The position numbers and the translations under genes are program-made. This document shows, one piece after another, positions 8,517 to 17,323 of a stretch of DNA of 64,000 nucleotides. Numbering within the stretch: position 1 is the stretch's first letter; every line of letters begins with the position of its first letter. The stretch is from an uncultured Draconibacterium sp. (GTDB lineage Bacteria; Bacteroidota; Bacteroidia; Bacteroidales; Prolixibacteraceae). Below the pieces are notes generated by a model. It saw only the letters and a program-made list of their open reading frames with translations, was not told the origin of the DNA and did not search any database. The DNA lies in contig NZ_OY781884.1 in NCBI RefSeq assembly GCF_963677155.1, forward strand, positions 4,646,501 through 4,710,500, given 5' to 3'.

Positions 8517-9011
8517 CTATTTAAACATTCGGGGAACCAGATGAAAAGCCAGCTTCCCACTTCGTGCTTCTACTTCTTCCCATTTTTCAATGTCGAAATT
8601 GATACCAACGGTGGATGTCGTTGGCATATCGCTATAAAATTCATCGAGCAAATTACACACATAGTAGTAAAAACCGGGGTTATGACCAAAAAAGAAGACG
8701 GTATTTACATCGGGGGGCAGCAATCTTATTAGTTCCAGAAAATCTTCGGTGGTAAGGCCATCATAAATGTCTTCAACCGTAATAATATCTTGTCGTCTGT
8801 AGTTAAGATTTTCTGCAAAAATCATAGCTGTTTTAAAAGCGCGTTTTGCAGGGCTTGAAATGATTTTATCGGGTAGTATACTACGCTTTTTAAGTTCATC
8901 ACTAATTAGCCTGGCATCTTTTTTACCTCGTTCGCGCAAATCGCGTGTAAAATCATCTTCGTACCCGTAAGGTACTGCCTTGCCATGTCGTACAATTACT
9001 ACCTGTTTCAT
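8517..9011 (-). CDS. SixA-like histidine phosphatase
   Basis: 164 aa histidine phosphatase superfamily protein. The RHG motif 'VVIVRHGKAVPYG' puts the phospho-accepting His at residue 9. 'FTRDLRERGKKDARLISDEL', 'IISSPAKRAFKTAMIFAENL' (second catalytic Arg) and 'FFFGHNPGFYYYV' (second catalytic His) complete the active site. The compact size matches SixA, which dephosphorylates phosphohistidine in signalling or PTS proteins; the substrate here is unknown. A hairpin terminator separates it from the ABM-domain gene upstream on the same strand. Confidence 0.88.
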   Translation of the reverse strand: MKQVVIVRHGKAVPYGYEDDFTRDLRERGKKDARLISDELKKRSILPDKIISSPAKRAFKTAMIFAENLNYRRQDIITVEDIYDGLTTEDFLELIRLLPPDVNTVFFFGHNPGFYYYVCNLLDEFYSDMPTTSTVGINFDIEKWEEVEARSGKLAFHLVPRMFK

Positions 9012-9025
9012 AAGTTTATATTAAA

Positions 9026-9055
9026 AGGCCTGTCATAACAATTAATGAAAGGCCT
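9026..9055 (-). terminator. Hairpin terminator after the ABM-domain gene
   Basis: On the minus strand AGGCCTTTCAT and ATGACAGGCCT form an 11-bp stem with one mismatch and an 8-base loop, followed by TTTTAA. It lies between the stop of the ABM gene (9067) and the ATG of the SixA-like gene (9011). Confidence 0.6.
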
Positions 9056-9066
9056 GGTTAGCCTTT

Positions 9067-9345
9067 TTATACCGGTTTATAAACATCAACTGCTACCTCT
9101 GCCAGTTTGCCTATTTTGGGAACAATAGTGGTAAAATGCAAACTGTTGTTATGGAAATCAATCGCTGCCTGATCTTTCCATTTCTCAATCAGGCAATAGG
9201 TTAAAGGATCATCTACTTTTTTATGCAAAACATACTCAATGTTTCCAGCCTCGGCACGTGATGCTTCTCCCAATTCTTTAACAAGTTCTAAAAATGCTGA
9301 TTCCTGTCCTTTTTGTACTATAAATTTGGCTACAATTGTAATCAT
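9067..9345 (-). CDS. ABM-domain protein, putative quinol monooxygenase (YgiN-like)
   Basis: About 92 aa from the ATG at 9345. An in-frame ATG at 9375 would add 10 basic residues (MKIHKIKTNQ) not seen in the family, so I choose the inner start. The sequence 'MITIVAKFIVQKGQESAFLE ... ASRAEAGNIEYVLHKKVDDP' and later 'YCLIEKWKDQAAIDFHNNSLHF' is a complete antibiotic-biosynthesis-monooxygenase fold, a dimeric ferredoxin-like barrel. Homologs such as YgiN act on quinols without cofactors, but many members have no known substrate. It is monocistronic: a terminator follows, and a divergent phosphoesterase gene lies upstream. Confidence 0.85.
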   Translation of the reverse strand: MITIVAKFIVQKGQESAFLELVKELGEASRAEAGNIEYVLHKKVDDPLTYCLIEKWKDQAAIDFHNNSLHFTTIVPKIGKLAEVAVDVYKPV

Positions 9346-9476
9346 CTGGTTCGTTTTAATTTTATGAATCTTCATGGCTAAAACGGAATTGTGAAAAAGT
9401 AAATCCGGTTTTTATTAAGCTGTAGAAGTTGTCTAAAACAAATTTAACTTAATTTGTAGCAATAAGACAAATTTTA

Positions 9477-9989
9477 ATGAGACGAATTGGACTGTTATCC
9501 GACACACACGGATTTATTCACGAGCGCATTTTTACTTTTTTCGATGAGGTAGACGAGATTTGGCATGCTGGCGATTTTGGAAACATTGAAACAGCAGATC
9601 GGTTGGCCGACTTCAAACCATTGCGTGGTGTTTACGGAAATATCGACGGGCAGGATGTACGTGTGGTTCATCCGATGCATCAGCGTTTTAAATGCGAGGA
9701 TGTAGATGTTTGGATGACACATATTGGTGGTTATCCGGGACGTTACGAGCGTTACGTAAAACCGGATATTTATACCAATTCGCCCGATCTTTTTATCAGC
9801 GGGCATTCGCATATTTTAAAAGTGATTTTTGATAAAAAGCTGAATTTTCTACACATGAATCCCGGAGCTGCCGGTTACAAAGGTTTTCATAAAGTATGTA
9901 CTGCCCTGCGTTTTGTAATAGATGGGAAAGAGATTCGCGATCTTGAAATTTGGGAGTTGCCGCGTCACGAAGCGGTGCCAAAATTATAA
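9477..9989 (+). CDS. YfcE/MJ0936-type metallophosphoesterase
   Basis: 170 aa with all calcineurin-like metal ligands: Asp9 and His11 ('LLSDTHGF'), Asp33 ('WHAGDFG'), Asn55 ('VYGNID'), His82 ('MTHIGG') and His110/His112 ('ISGHSHI'). Family members hydrolyse phosphodiesters with Mn2+; the physiological substrate is usually unknown. The whole protein is the catalytic domain with no signal peptide, so it is cytoplasmic. Its 3' end overlaps the convergent PLD-family gene by 6 bases. Confidence 0.93.
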   Translation: MRRIGLLSDTHGFIHERIFTFFDEVDEIWHAGDFGNIETADRLADFKPLRGVYGNIDGQDVRVVHPMHQRFKCEDVDVWMTHIGGYPGRYERYVKPDIYTNSPDLFISGHSHILKVIFDKKLNFLHMNPGAAGYKGFHKVCTALRFVIDGKEIRDLEIWELPRHEAVPKL

Positions 9990-10655
9990 TACTTTAAAAT
10001 CGAACAGCTCATTCCAGAGGCGGTTAAACTCTTCGTAGTATTGTTCTACAATCTCAAATTTTGTGGTAGCCACCAGGTTTTCCTGGTTGTGTTTGGTTGC
10101 GGTGTAAGTCCAGTTGAAACTTCCGGTTATCGCAATTTTGTTATCGATAATACCAAACTTGTTGTGCATGTGATAATGCGAATGATCGATTTTTACCGGG
10201 ATTCCTGCTTTGGCAAGTTTTTCTATTTCAGATCCGTTATCCTCCATTTTTTCATCATCGGTAATGATTCGCACTTTTACCCCACGTTTATGGCAGGAAA
10301 TTATTCTACGTGCCAACTCGTTATCGGTAATCGTAAAGATGCAAAGATCAACGGTGTGAGTGGCATGATCGAGCAGTGTTTTTATCTCATTTTTAATGTC
10401 GTTTCCAGGGCTGAAAAATACCCGGTTAAAGTGAAATGCATTTTCGTTAATGGGGTTAATGCTGGTTTCCAACCACGAAATAACATGGTTGTGGCCTGAT
10501 GCTTCCAGCTCTTTGCCTTTTTCAATCAACAGCTTTTTTAGCGCTTCCCGGTCTTTACGGTTGAGTCTTTTCAATCGGCCGGTAATTGACTTAGGTACCT
10601 CATTCTCTTGCAACGAATCGCAGCGTTTCACAAAGTAATTAAAAAGGTCTTGCAT
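9984..10655 (-). CDS. Phospholipase D-like domain protein with one HKD motif
   Basis: From the ATG at 10655 it has 223 residues. An upstream in-frame ATG (10724) would add 23 residues encoded inside an inverted repeat, so I prefer the inner start. The N-terminal half (about residues 1-70) is helical, basic and of unknown function. The C-terminal half is a single PLD domain: 'FFSPGNDIKNEIKTLLDHAT', 'VDLCIFTITDNELARRI' and the catalytic 'HMHNKFGIIDNKIAITGSFN'. One HKD motif implies a homodimer, as in Nuc endonuclease or mitochondrial PLD6. It could be a nuclease or a cardiolipin hydrolase. No signal peptide is present, which favours an intracellular nuclease-like role (inference). Confidence 0.85.
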   Translation of the reverse strand: MQDLFNYFVKRCDSLQENEVPKSITGRLKRLNRKDREALKKLLIEKGKELEASGHNHVISWLETSINPINENAFHFNRVFFSPGNDIKNEIKTLLDHATHTVDLCIFTITDNELARRIISCHKRGVKVRIITDDEKMEDNGSEIEKLAKAGIPVKIDHSHYHMHNKFGIIDNKIAITGSFNWTYTATKHNQENLVATTKFEIVEQYYEEFNRLWNELFDFKVL

Positions 10656-10668
10656 GGTTTGTTTTATT

Positions 10669-10737
10669 AGATTGATAGTAGATTGAATGAGATTAAGAGG
10701 ATTGATTAAAGAATAAGCTTTCAATCTTTATCAATCT
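10669..10737. repeat. Imperfect inverted repeat of ATTGA/TCAAT words
   Basis: AGATTGATAGTAGATTGAA (10669-10687) is the near reverse complement of TTCAATCTTTATCAATCT (10720-10737). The arms are built from repeated 'attga' words. It covers the prmA stop codon and the 5' region of the PLD gene, so it could terminate prmA-operon transcription or shape the PLD leader. Confidence 0.5.
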
Positions 10738-11573
10738 GGTTTTGTAAACGAATGGGCTACCCAGTTATTTTTCTCCACAAAACCTGCATTTTTCATTCTC
10801 AAAGATTTTGCTTTGGTTTTAATATCCTCAATGTCTTCGGTGTAAAAACCACTCATTATCAATGTGCCGCCATTGTTTAGCACATTGTAATATGCCTCCA
10901 TATCGTTCAGCAAAACATTTTTATGAATGTTGGCAAAAATCAGATCGTATTTTTCATTTCCGAGCAGGCTGGCATCACCCAGTTTTGCATCAATGTTTGT
11001 GATATTATTTAAGGCTGCATTTTCGCATGTTCCTTCGTACGACCATTTATCTATATCGATGGCAGTAATTTGCGTCGCACCTTTCATCGAAGCCAAAATG
11101 CTGAGAATTCCTGTTCCGCAGCCCATATCTAAAATGGTTTTACCTGTGAGGTCGTTTTGCAAAATCGACTCGATTATTGTGGCTGTAGTTTCATGGTTTC
11201 CGGTACCAAAAGCCATGTTGGGCTCAATTACTATTTCGTATTTTGCCTCAGGATATTCGGTGTGAAACGGTGCCCGTATCATACATTCGTCGCCAATAAC
11301 CAAGGGCTTGAAGTAATTTTTTTCCCACTCTTCGTTCCAGTTCTGATCTGGAATAAATTCTGATTCTACTTCGAATGAAAAATCACCAGAGAACGTTTCG
11401 AGAACTGTGTTTAGGCTTTCCTTAGAGTAAGCAGTGGCCGGAATAAATGCGTCAAGACCTGTTTCTGTTTCCACAAAACTATCAAAACCAATTTCGGCCA
11501 GATGAGCATTTAAAACATCGCGTAGCCACTCCTGAAAGGGGGTAATTTGTATATTTATTTTTTGGTAATCCAT
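10731..11573 (-). CDS. prmA: Ribosomal protein L11 methyltransferase PrmA
   Basis: 280 aa SAM-dependent enzyme that trimethylates ribosomal protein L11. The N-terminal L11-binding part contains 'PFQEWLRDVLNAHLAEIGFD' and 'DQNWNEEWEKNYFKPLVIGD'. The methyltransferase domain contains 'EIVIEPNMAFGTGNHETTAT' (family signature), motif I 'TILDMGCGTGILSILASMKG', 'AIDIDKW' (motif II) and 'DLIFANIHKNVLL' (NxxxN-type substrate loop). Length and order match the family. It is followed by the PLD gene on the same strand and separated by 71 bases from the DUF4857-type gene upstream. Confidence 0.96.
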   Translation of the reverse strand: MDYQKINIQITPFQEWLRDVLNAHLAEIGFDSFVETETGLDAFIPATAYSKESLNTVLETFSGDFSFEVESEFIPDQNWNEEWEKNYFKPLVIGDECMIRAPFHTEYPEAKYEIVIEPNMAFGTGNHETTATIIESILQNDLTGKTILDMGCGTGILSILASMKGATQITAIDIDKWSYEGTCENAALNNITNIDAKLGDASLLGNEKYDLIFANIHKNVLLNDMEAYYNVLNNGGTLIMSGFYTEDIEDIKTKAKSLRMKNAGFVEKNNWVAHSFTKPD

Positions 11574-11644
11574 TTGTTTCGTATTTGCGGCGAAGGTATA
11601 AAAAAACGGCCATGGATGTTTACCGTTGAAAGTTTACTCCTTCT

Positions 11645-12880
11645 TTAATCAATGAATTTGTTTGGAAAGATATTTACTGCGATAAAACCAAATATTCCGG
11701 TAAGTCCAATAATCATCAGGTCAATAATTTCAGTTCTGATAGTTCTCTTTCGTTGTCGGATAATGAAGTACTGTGCAATAATTAATGTCAGACTTATAAT
11801 AAGCCACCAATATGATTTGCTCACTTTCAGAAAGAAATTTACATAACTCGAATTGTCATCAGTCATTTTTAATTCGGCAGGGAATAGTAACCGGGCAATT
11901 TTTCCTTCGGAGCTTGTATCGTAAGTGGGGCGGGTTTCATTATATTCGTCAATTTTGTTATGATCGCGGTCTAAAACTTGTGTTCTAATAAATCCGTCGC
12001 CAATTGTTATTACATTGAAATTAAAATAATCGCCGTAGATTCTGATCTCGTATTCGTCGGGATTAATATCATCTACCTCAAATTTCTCCAACATATAATC
12101 GTATGGTGTTAGCACATACAGCTCATTATTTTCGGTAATTAAATAGGCGTAATAAAGCTTATCGCCAAAGTCAACACACTGGATAGTTTTGAATTTCATC
12201 CCCTTCGGAACCTCAATTTTTCGTACAAAGGGTACCCTCTTGGCCATTTTAACATGAAATAGCTGGTCGGCTGAATCGATAACCAAATAGCCTTCATCGC
12301 AAGATTTTCGGGTGGTTGGAATACCGTTTATCGATTTTGCAGGGAATTGAAACCCCCGCTTGTAAAGTACAGCCGAGAACATCCGGCTTTTCTCTTCTCT
12401 AATTTTGTTGGTTTTGGCATCGACAAATTCCATGCGCCAGGTGATGCGAAAAAAGTCGTCGGGCATTTCCAGATTGGCGCGGCCCGATTGCGATTCAAAC
12501 AGAGGATATAGTTTGGGTTTGGGAGCGTGAATTTTATCGGGGGTAATCCGAAAGTTTGAGCGAAATATGCCGGCGTGCTGGACGTTGATTTTCTGTCCGT
12601 TAATTGAATCGGGCATTGTTCCATCCATAATCAGTTGTCGCATGTACATTAGCGGCAGTTTCTTTTCGTAGGTTTCACGTGTTAGTTTTTTTCCTTTGCG
12701 GTTGGTCCATTTTGCTTCAGCATCCGGTCGAAATATCATAAAATCATGGTCGATACAGCTGTATTGGATAAAAGGTACTCTGGTTGGTTTTTCAAATGCC
12801 ATTCGGTAGAATTGTGGCAACACGATTGATAAACCAATAATGGCTACAAAAACTAATATATATCTACTGATTTTTACCAT
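11645..12880 (-). CDS. DUF4857-type membrane-anchored protein
   Basis: 411 aa from the ATG at 12880. The longer frame to 12946 runs through the upstream gene and is rejected because AGGAG (12890-12894) precedes 12880. There is one N-terminal membrane segment ('YILVFVAIIGLSIVLPQF') and a large extracytoplasmic region with beta-propeller-like alternation and repeated 'D-L-Y/F-Y' strands. Two C-terminal membrane helices follow ('YWWLIISLTLIIAQYFIIRQ' and 'IDLMIIGLTGIFGFIAVNIF'). I recall this as DUF4857, regularly coded beside an ABC ATPase and permease in Bacteroidota. It is the last gene of a six-gene operon and probably the extracytoplasmic partner of the transporter (inference); its biochemical role is unknown. 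Confidence 0.75.
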   Translation of the reverse strand: MVKISRYILVFVAIIGLSIVLPQFYRMAFEKPTRVPFIQYSCIDHDFMIFRPDAEAKWTNRKGKKLTRETYEKKLPLMYMRQLIMDGTMPDSINGQKINVQHAGIFRSNFRITPDKIHAPKPKLYPLFESQSGRANLEMPDDFFRITWRMEFVDAKTNKIREEKSRMFSAVLYKRGFQFPAKSINGIPTTRKSCDEGYLVIDSADQLFHVKMAKRVPFVRKIEVPKGMKFKTIQCVDFGDKLYYAYLITENNELYVLTPYDYMLEKFEVDDINPDEYEIRIYGDYFNFNVITIGDGFIRTQVLDRDHNKIDEYNETRPTYDTSSEGKIARLLFPAELKMTDDNSSYVNFFLKVSKSYWWLIISLTLIIAQYFIIRQRKRTIRTEIIDLMIIGLTGIFGFIAVNIFPNKFID

Positions 12881-12881
12881 G

Positions 12882-13556
12882 TTACATTTCTCCTTTTCTG
12901 AACCGGTATCCCGAAAACAACAAAGCAACTGATAACAGAACTGCAAAAAAAATTAACAGCGGAAGGGCAGGAGAATAGGCTCTTGAAGCGGCTGATTGAA
13001 GGTAGATAGGAACAAAGGTGACAGCTACCAAAAGGTATAAAAAACGATATTTCCAAACCGGCTCCAAAACGATTAAAGCACTTAGGAAATAAACTGCAAA
13101 TCCGCACAAAAACCAGGGAGCAACTGAAATTAGGGCTGATTGAATAATTTCGGCAGGGAAATACAAAAGACTTAAGCCTGTAAAAAGTAGAACCTGAATC
13201 GCGGCGATTGCAAACAAGCAAAATGCCCCAAACAACACCATCACCAGCAATGCCTTGTTTTCGTTAACCGGTAAATGAAAAGTGAGTTTTATTCGCTTGT
13301 TTACGGTTTCCGGGAAATATTGAGCCAGCGCAATTGCCAGAGCTCCCAAAAGCGGAACAAATTTAAATAAACTGTATTCGTAAAACCGATTTCCGTGGAA
13401 TAGGATGCTATACCAATAGTTTGCTGCCTCACTGAATTCAAAATCGTGCTGAACTTTTAGAAATATATTTCCAACAACCAAAACACCAAGCGCAGCGTAA
13501 ATAATTGCAAACCACCTGATTTTTAGCCATTCTTTATATAGTATCGATTTCCACAT
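12882..13556 (-). CDS. ABC-2-like permease subunit
   Basis: 224 aa, six likely membrane helices. It begins with the cytoplasmic amphipathic start typical of ABC-2 permeases, 'MWKSILYKEWLKIRWFAIIY', and has the segment 'YFPETVNKRIKLTFHLPVNE' between helices 2 and 3, the region that contacts the ATPase in ABC-2 exporters. The stop TAA ends 1 base before the next gene's ATG, and the ATPase stop lies 4 bases upstream of its own start, so the three genes are translationally linked. The substrate is unknown; efflux or envelope-lipoprotein handling are possibilities. Confidence 0.8.
   Translation of the reverse strand: MWKSILYKEWLKIRWFAIIYAALGVLVVGNIFLKVQHDFEFSEAANYWYSILFHGNRFYEYSLFKFVPLLGALAIALAQYFPETVNKRIKLTFHLPVNENKALLVMVLFGAFCLFAIAAIQVLLFTGLSLLYFPAEIIQSALISVAPWFLCGFAVYFLSALIVLEPVWKYRFLYLLVAVTFVPIYLQSAASRAYSPALPLLIFFAVLLSVALLFSGYRFRKGEM
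12890..12894 (-). promoter_or_regulatory. Ribosome binding site deciding the DUF4857 start
   Basis: On the minus strand AGGAG lies 9 bases upstream of the ATG at 12880, inside the last codons of the permease gene. It favours 12880 over the longer frame. Confidence 0.6.
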
Positions 13557-13560
13557 TTTG

Positions 13561-14445
13561 CTAGTATTTTCCGGTTAGTCCAATAAATGCATCTTCCAAC
13601 CCCATTTTTACCTGCCTAAAGTTTTTGTGCGCAATTCCGTTGTTTTTTAGAAAATTCAGAATAGTATCCTCAGAATCGTAAGTGTAAAGTTCGAGCTTGT
13701 TGTTTACTTTCTCGCTGGTTACCACAAAATCCTCTTTAGAGATATCGATAGCCGGATTTTCAAGCTCCAGGTAAAACTGTTTAAATTCCTGCATAAACGA
13801 TTTTACATCGCTTTGCGCCAATATCCGGTTAAAATCCATAATCAACAGATCATCGATCAGGCGTTCCATATCCTGAATAATGTGTGATGTGGTAAAAATG
13901 GTTTTATTCTTTTCTTTGGCGTATTCGCGCAGATAATCGATAAACAGACGTCGATAACCCGGATCGAGCCCCATTGAAAAATCATCGAGGATAAGCAAAT
14001 CAGGATCTTGTGCCAGAATAAGTCCGAGCGCCACCTGCGAACGCTGTCCGCATGACATGGTGGATATTTTTTGTTTTGGCGAAACCTGAAGCTTTGACAT
14101 GAGTTGCCAGTAGGGCTCATTATCCCATTTCGGGTAGAATTTTGAGTAAAATTTCTCGATCTGATGAATATTCATAAAGGCATACTGAATGTGCCCTTCG
14201 ATAAGAAAACCAATGCGTGCCTTGTTTTGCGGTGATAAGTTTTGGGTGTTCTCTCCATATATGAGGCACTGCCCGTTTTGCGGTTGTAAAAATCCATTCA
14301 AGATATTGATGGTAGTGGTTTTGCCCGTACCATTTTTGCCTAACAGCCCAAGAATACTTCCTGCCTTTACGTTAAAACTCAGGTTTTCGTAAACCAGCTT
14401 TTTGCCGTAGTAATGAGTGAGGTTTTTACATTCAATTGCATTCAT
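13561..14445 (-). CDS. ABC transporter ATP-binding protein
   Basis: 294 aa from the ATG at 14445 ('MNAIECKNLTHYYGKK'); the extension to 14481 overlaps the barrel gene upstream and is not needed. Walker A is 'GLLGKNGTGKTTT', the Q-loop lies near 'RIGFLIEG', the signature is a degenerate 'MSCGQRSQVALG', and Walker B is 'DLLILDDFSMGLD'. Two departures from consensus are visible: SCGQR instead of SGGQ, and Asp in place of the usual catalytic Glu after Walker B (LDD). A C-terminal extension (about residues 215-294) resembles the regulatory tails of ABC-2 exporters. It energises the permease encoded immediately downstream. Confidence 0.9.
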   Translation of the reverse strand: MNAIECKNLTHYYGKKLVYENLSFNVKAGSILGLLGKNGTGKTTTINILNGFLQPQNGQCLIYGENTQNLSPQNKARIGFLIEGHIQYAFMNIHQIEKFYSKFYPKWDNEPYWQLMSKLQVSPKQKISTMSCGQRSQVALGLILAQDPDLLILDDFSMGLDPGYRRLFIDYLREYAKEKNKTIFTTSHIIQDMERLIDDLLIMDFNRILAQSDVKSFMQEFKQFYLELENPAIDISKEDFVVTSEKVNNKLELYTYDSEDTILNFLKNNGIAHKNFRQVKMGLEDAFIGLTGKY

Positions 14446-14464
14446 CTGATTACGTTTACTGCTT

Positions 14465-16039
14465 TTAAAACACAAAACCAAGTTTCGCGGTTAAGATTCC
14501 CATATTTTCATTTGAATCGGTTACTTTACGGAATTCATATTTAATCTCTAGAAATAGTTCGTCAATATTTTCAGTTTTTGGTAACTTGTATCCACTATAA
14601 ATTCGGGGAGAAATATTGAAATAATCGGCTGTGTCGTACTCAAAATCCTGGATATAAAGTTGTTTGTTTTGTCGGCGGGTAATTGTTTTGTCGTTTGAAA
14701 GATTTAGTTCCCGATCTAAATTGTGCTGGTAATCTAGTCGAAGCCCGGGTGCCAAACACATTCTCCCAATGTAAAAGTCTTTTTCAAAATTAACACCCAG
14801 TTCAAGGTTCGAGTATCGGGCATTAAATATCTCAGGAATGTAATAATACTTTTCTGTTTTTAACTTGTAATGAGCATGTAAAGTGCTTTCCCAGTTAATC
14901 TGCTCGTGATTGTGAAGTTTTAAATAGTTATATTCTACACCGGCATCAAACTCTTTTCTGTTTAGTTTTAGGTTTTTTGATAAAGTGATGTATTCCGTTT
15001 GGTTGTCGTCATTTAGAATGGCATCCTGTATATATTCAATTCCATCTCCATCAAAATAGAATGAGGCAAGGGTAATTTTTTGAATGGCAGTTTCAGTATG
15101 TTTTGTAAGCTGCTGGTTTAGCTCAATTTGAAATGTTTTCCAATCGCCGGCATCATTTTTTTTAATGATAATTGTTCCGTCTTCGGTTTTTTCCTTACTG
15201 TAAGTTCCGCTGAGTGCTGTTAACGATCTAAATCCAATAAATTTTGTGTCAAACTGTAAGCCTGCGGATATACTGTTCTTGTTAAATAATCGCGATTTAA
15301 TTTCACCTGTTTCCACTGAATAAAATCCCATTCCCTTAAACATAAAATAGCTTGGAACAGATCCTCCTTTAACAACCTGTCGGTATTCAATATCTTCTTT
15401 CCTGTTTCTGTACCCCAGGTTTAGACCCAAATTACTATTGGAATAATGAATAATAATTGACGGATGAAGTGAAAAGTCGGTAATCACAGTTCGTGGCCGC
15501 GGATCTTTTTGTTTGGCACTTTTTCCAATTTGGTAGTCAGCCAATAGCCCAAACGAAAGATTCTTGGTTAGCTTTTTGGCAATACCGCCCGAAAGGTTAA
15601 AACTCTCTTTGTGGATATTGGCTCCAGGAATGGAATCGCCTATTACATATGGATTTTTTCGGTACGACTTAAATAGACCAGTATATAAATTTCCTGTTTC
15701 ATCACTGTTTTGGTAAGCCAATTTTCCGTAGAAATATGTTTTATTTATTACCAGGTAACTTTCAGTATAAAGAGAATAGTTTTCCAAATGCGAAGCATCT
15801 CGTACTCTTTTGTAATCACCATCTACTAAATTGTAGGTCCCAAAAACTTCACCGATGTTTTGGTTCGCGTTAAAAGTTAAGCCAGCAATATTTCTGCTGT
15901 TAAGCCATTGGTTTTCTAGTTTAAAAAGCTTTAATGAATGGAAAGAGAATGTACTATCCTTTGGCGCACTATACGCTAAACCTCTTTCTACTGTAAGAAA
16001 GGATAGGAATAGAATTAGTGCTATCTGAAGTTTAGTCAT
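14465..16039 (-). CDS. DUF6850-type outer membrane beta-barrel protein
   Basis: 524 aa. The signal peptide 'MTKLQIALILFLSFLTVERG' precedes a mature chain of about 20 amphipathic strands ('FYGKLAYQNSDETGNLYTG', 'NLGLNLGYRNRKEDIEYRQ') ending in a terminal aromatic strand '...TAKLGFVF', the Bacteroidota signal for outer membrane barrel insertion. It has no plug or TonB box. I recall this as the DUF6850 family that travels with DUF4876 lipoproteins. It lies 35 bases downstream of that lipoprotein gene and 19 bases upstream of the ABC ATPase, so all are co-transcribed. Its function is unknown; a pore or surface scaffold is a guess. Confidence 0.78.
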   Translation of the reverse strand: MTKLQIALILFLSFLTVERGLAYSAPKDSTFSFHSLKLFKLENQWLNSRNIAGLTFNANQNIGEVFGTYNLVDGDYKRVRDASHLENYSLYTESYLVINKTYFYGKLAYQNSDETGNLYTGLFKSYRKNPYVIGDSIPGANIHKESFNLSGGIAKKLTKNLSFGLLADYQIGKSAKQKDPRPRTVITDFSLHPSIIIHYSNSNLGLNLGYRNRKEDIEYRQVVKGGSVPSYFMFKGMGFYSVETGEIKSRLFNKNSISAGLQFDTKFIGFRSLTALSGTYSKEKTEDGTIIIKKNDAGDWKTFQIELNQQLTKHTETAIQKITLASFYFDGDGIEYIQDAILNDDNQTEYITLSKNLKLNRKEFDAGVEYNYLKLHNHEQINWESTLHAHYKLKTEKYYYIPEIFNARYSNLELGVNFEKDFYIGRMCLAPGLRLDYQHNLDRELNLSNDKTITRRQNKQLYIQDFEYDTADYFNISPRIYSGYKLPKTENIDELFLEIKYEFRKVTDSNENMGILTAKLGFVF

Positions 16040-16074
16040 CTCAAACGAAACATTAAAAGTAAGATCTTTATGCT

Positions 16075-17295
16075 TTATTCTTCAACACTTGTTGGGTTAA
16101 CGCCGGGTGTAGGTGTTAAATCATGCAGAAAATCTTCCGAAGAATTGTTGGTGTCTTTATAAATTACGCGGTCTCCGATAATCATTTTGACTTTACGCCG
16201 AACGGATAATGAAGACTTATTACCTGCTTCAATGTAGGTATATCCGGCATCTAATTCGGCAGGAAGACGTTTATAGATCTCTTCAGCATCAAATTTAGCG
16301 CATTCCACTGCATCTACAACAAATGACCTGTCAATCATAAGGTATTCTGTCGATCTTGAACTTCCTGGTTTTGTCATGAAATTACCAGCCTCAGAAACGT
16401 AATTTTCCCAGTCATTATCGGGGAATCGAAAAAGCACTAAGGCCGGCCCTATGCTGGAAGCAGTCCAATCGTACATTTTGGTATTTGTTGTGTACACCAA
16501 TGTTAAATTCGGTACGGCAGAAGCATCCATATCTTTGCCTGAAGACTCGACGTAAGTTTCCCAGTTTGCATTGCCAAGGTTCACAGGAGAATTGGGGTTG
16601 CCAATTTCATCGGTTTGATGGTCAATACCATCCTGCGCAATAATAAAACTTTCTCCTGGCAAAACAGGGTGTTCCGTACCATTTCCAGGGATAGTCCATG
16701 TGTGAAACGTTAAAGGGATTCTAGCGAGTAAATGACCATTCCCGTCAACCCAATTGGGTGGTGATGAGGTTGAAGTTGATTCATGTAATGCGATAGATAA
16801 TCCGTCGGCATATAATGTATCTCCTGAGTTGTTGTAAATTTCAAAAAACTGGTCGGAATAGTAACCTTTGTTTTCAAGGGTTGATGAACCCGCATAATAA
16901 ACTTCTTTGAATATAAAACCTCCGGTATTGTCGGCCAAAATCAAGTTCATAGTAACAGCTGATTCGGAGATTAAAGAATAGTTGGATATTATTCCGTTAA
17001 AAATGTATTCTTCACCATCGTTGCCGTTAATAGCAAAACTTGTTGTGAAATTGTAATTTCCTTCAACCAATTCAAAAATAGCATTACCATCAGAAGTAGT
17101 TATTGCAGTTGTGGTTCGTGTATTATTTGAGTTTTTTGCTGTAACAGTAACATCAGCAGGAAAGTCGGCTACTGTAAATCCGTCGGGGTAATTAATCTTT
17201 ATCGTAATTAAATGGCTGGGAGCAATATGATCTCTACAGTTAGTTAGTAATAAGCTTATTAGTAATGATAAAGTAATGAGTACGAATCTTCTCAT
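16075..17295 (-). CDS. DUF4876-type surface lipoprotein
   Basis: 406 aa. The lipobox 'SLLLTNCRD' sets Cys20 as the lipidated residue. An N-terminal Ig/CNA-like domain ('ITIKINYPDGFTVADFPADV', 'TTTAITTSDGNAIFELVEGN') looks like a prealbumin-type sandwich. The middle has a lamin-tail-like segment ('DQFFEIYNNSGDTLYADGLS', 'PGESFIIAQDGIDHQ'). A C-terminal domain carries 'MTKPGSSRSTEYLMIDRSFV' and 'KRLPAELDAGYTYIEAG'. I recall this as DUF4876. Placed between a TonB receptor (28 bases upstream) and a barrel protein, it is probably the surface-exposed ligand binder of the receptor, by analogy with SusD or HmuY. Confidence 0.8.
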   Translation of the reverse strand: MRRFVLITLSLLISLLLTNCRDHIAPSHLITIKINYPDGFTVADFPADVTVTAKNSNNTRTTTAITTSDGNAIFELVEGNYNFTTSFAINGNDGEEYIFNGIISNYSLISESAVTMNLILADNTGGFIFKEVYYAGSSTLENKGYYSDQFFEIYNNSGDTLYADGLSIALHESTSTSSPPNWVDGNGHLLARIPLTFHTWTIPGNGTEHPVLPGESFIIAQDGIDHQTDEIGNPNSPVNLGNANWETYVESSGKDMDASAVPNLTLVYTTNTKMYDWTASSIGPALVLFRFPDNDWENYVSEAGNFMTKPGSSRSTEYLMIDRSFVVDAVECAKFDAEEIYKRLPAELDAGYTYIEAGNKSSLSVRRKVKMIIGDRVIYKDTNNSSEDFLHDLTPTPGVNPTSVEE

Positions 17296-17323
17296 GATAT
17301 AGACTATAAATAAGTTTTTTTTA

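Noticed and set aside
10656-10724. Longer N-terminus for the PLD-family protein
   Set aside because: These codons lie inside an inverted repeat of ATTGA words and do not look like protein.
12881-12946. Longer start for the DUF4857-type protein
   Set aside because: It overlaps the permease gene; the ribosome site before 12880 favours the shorter form.
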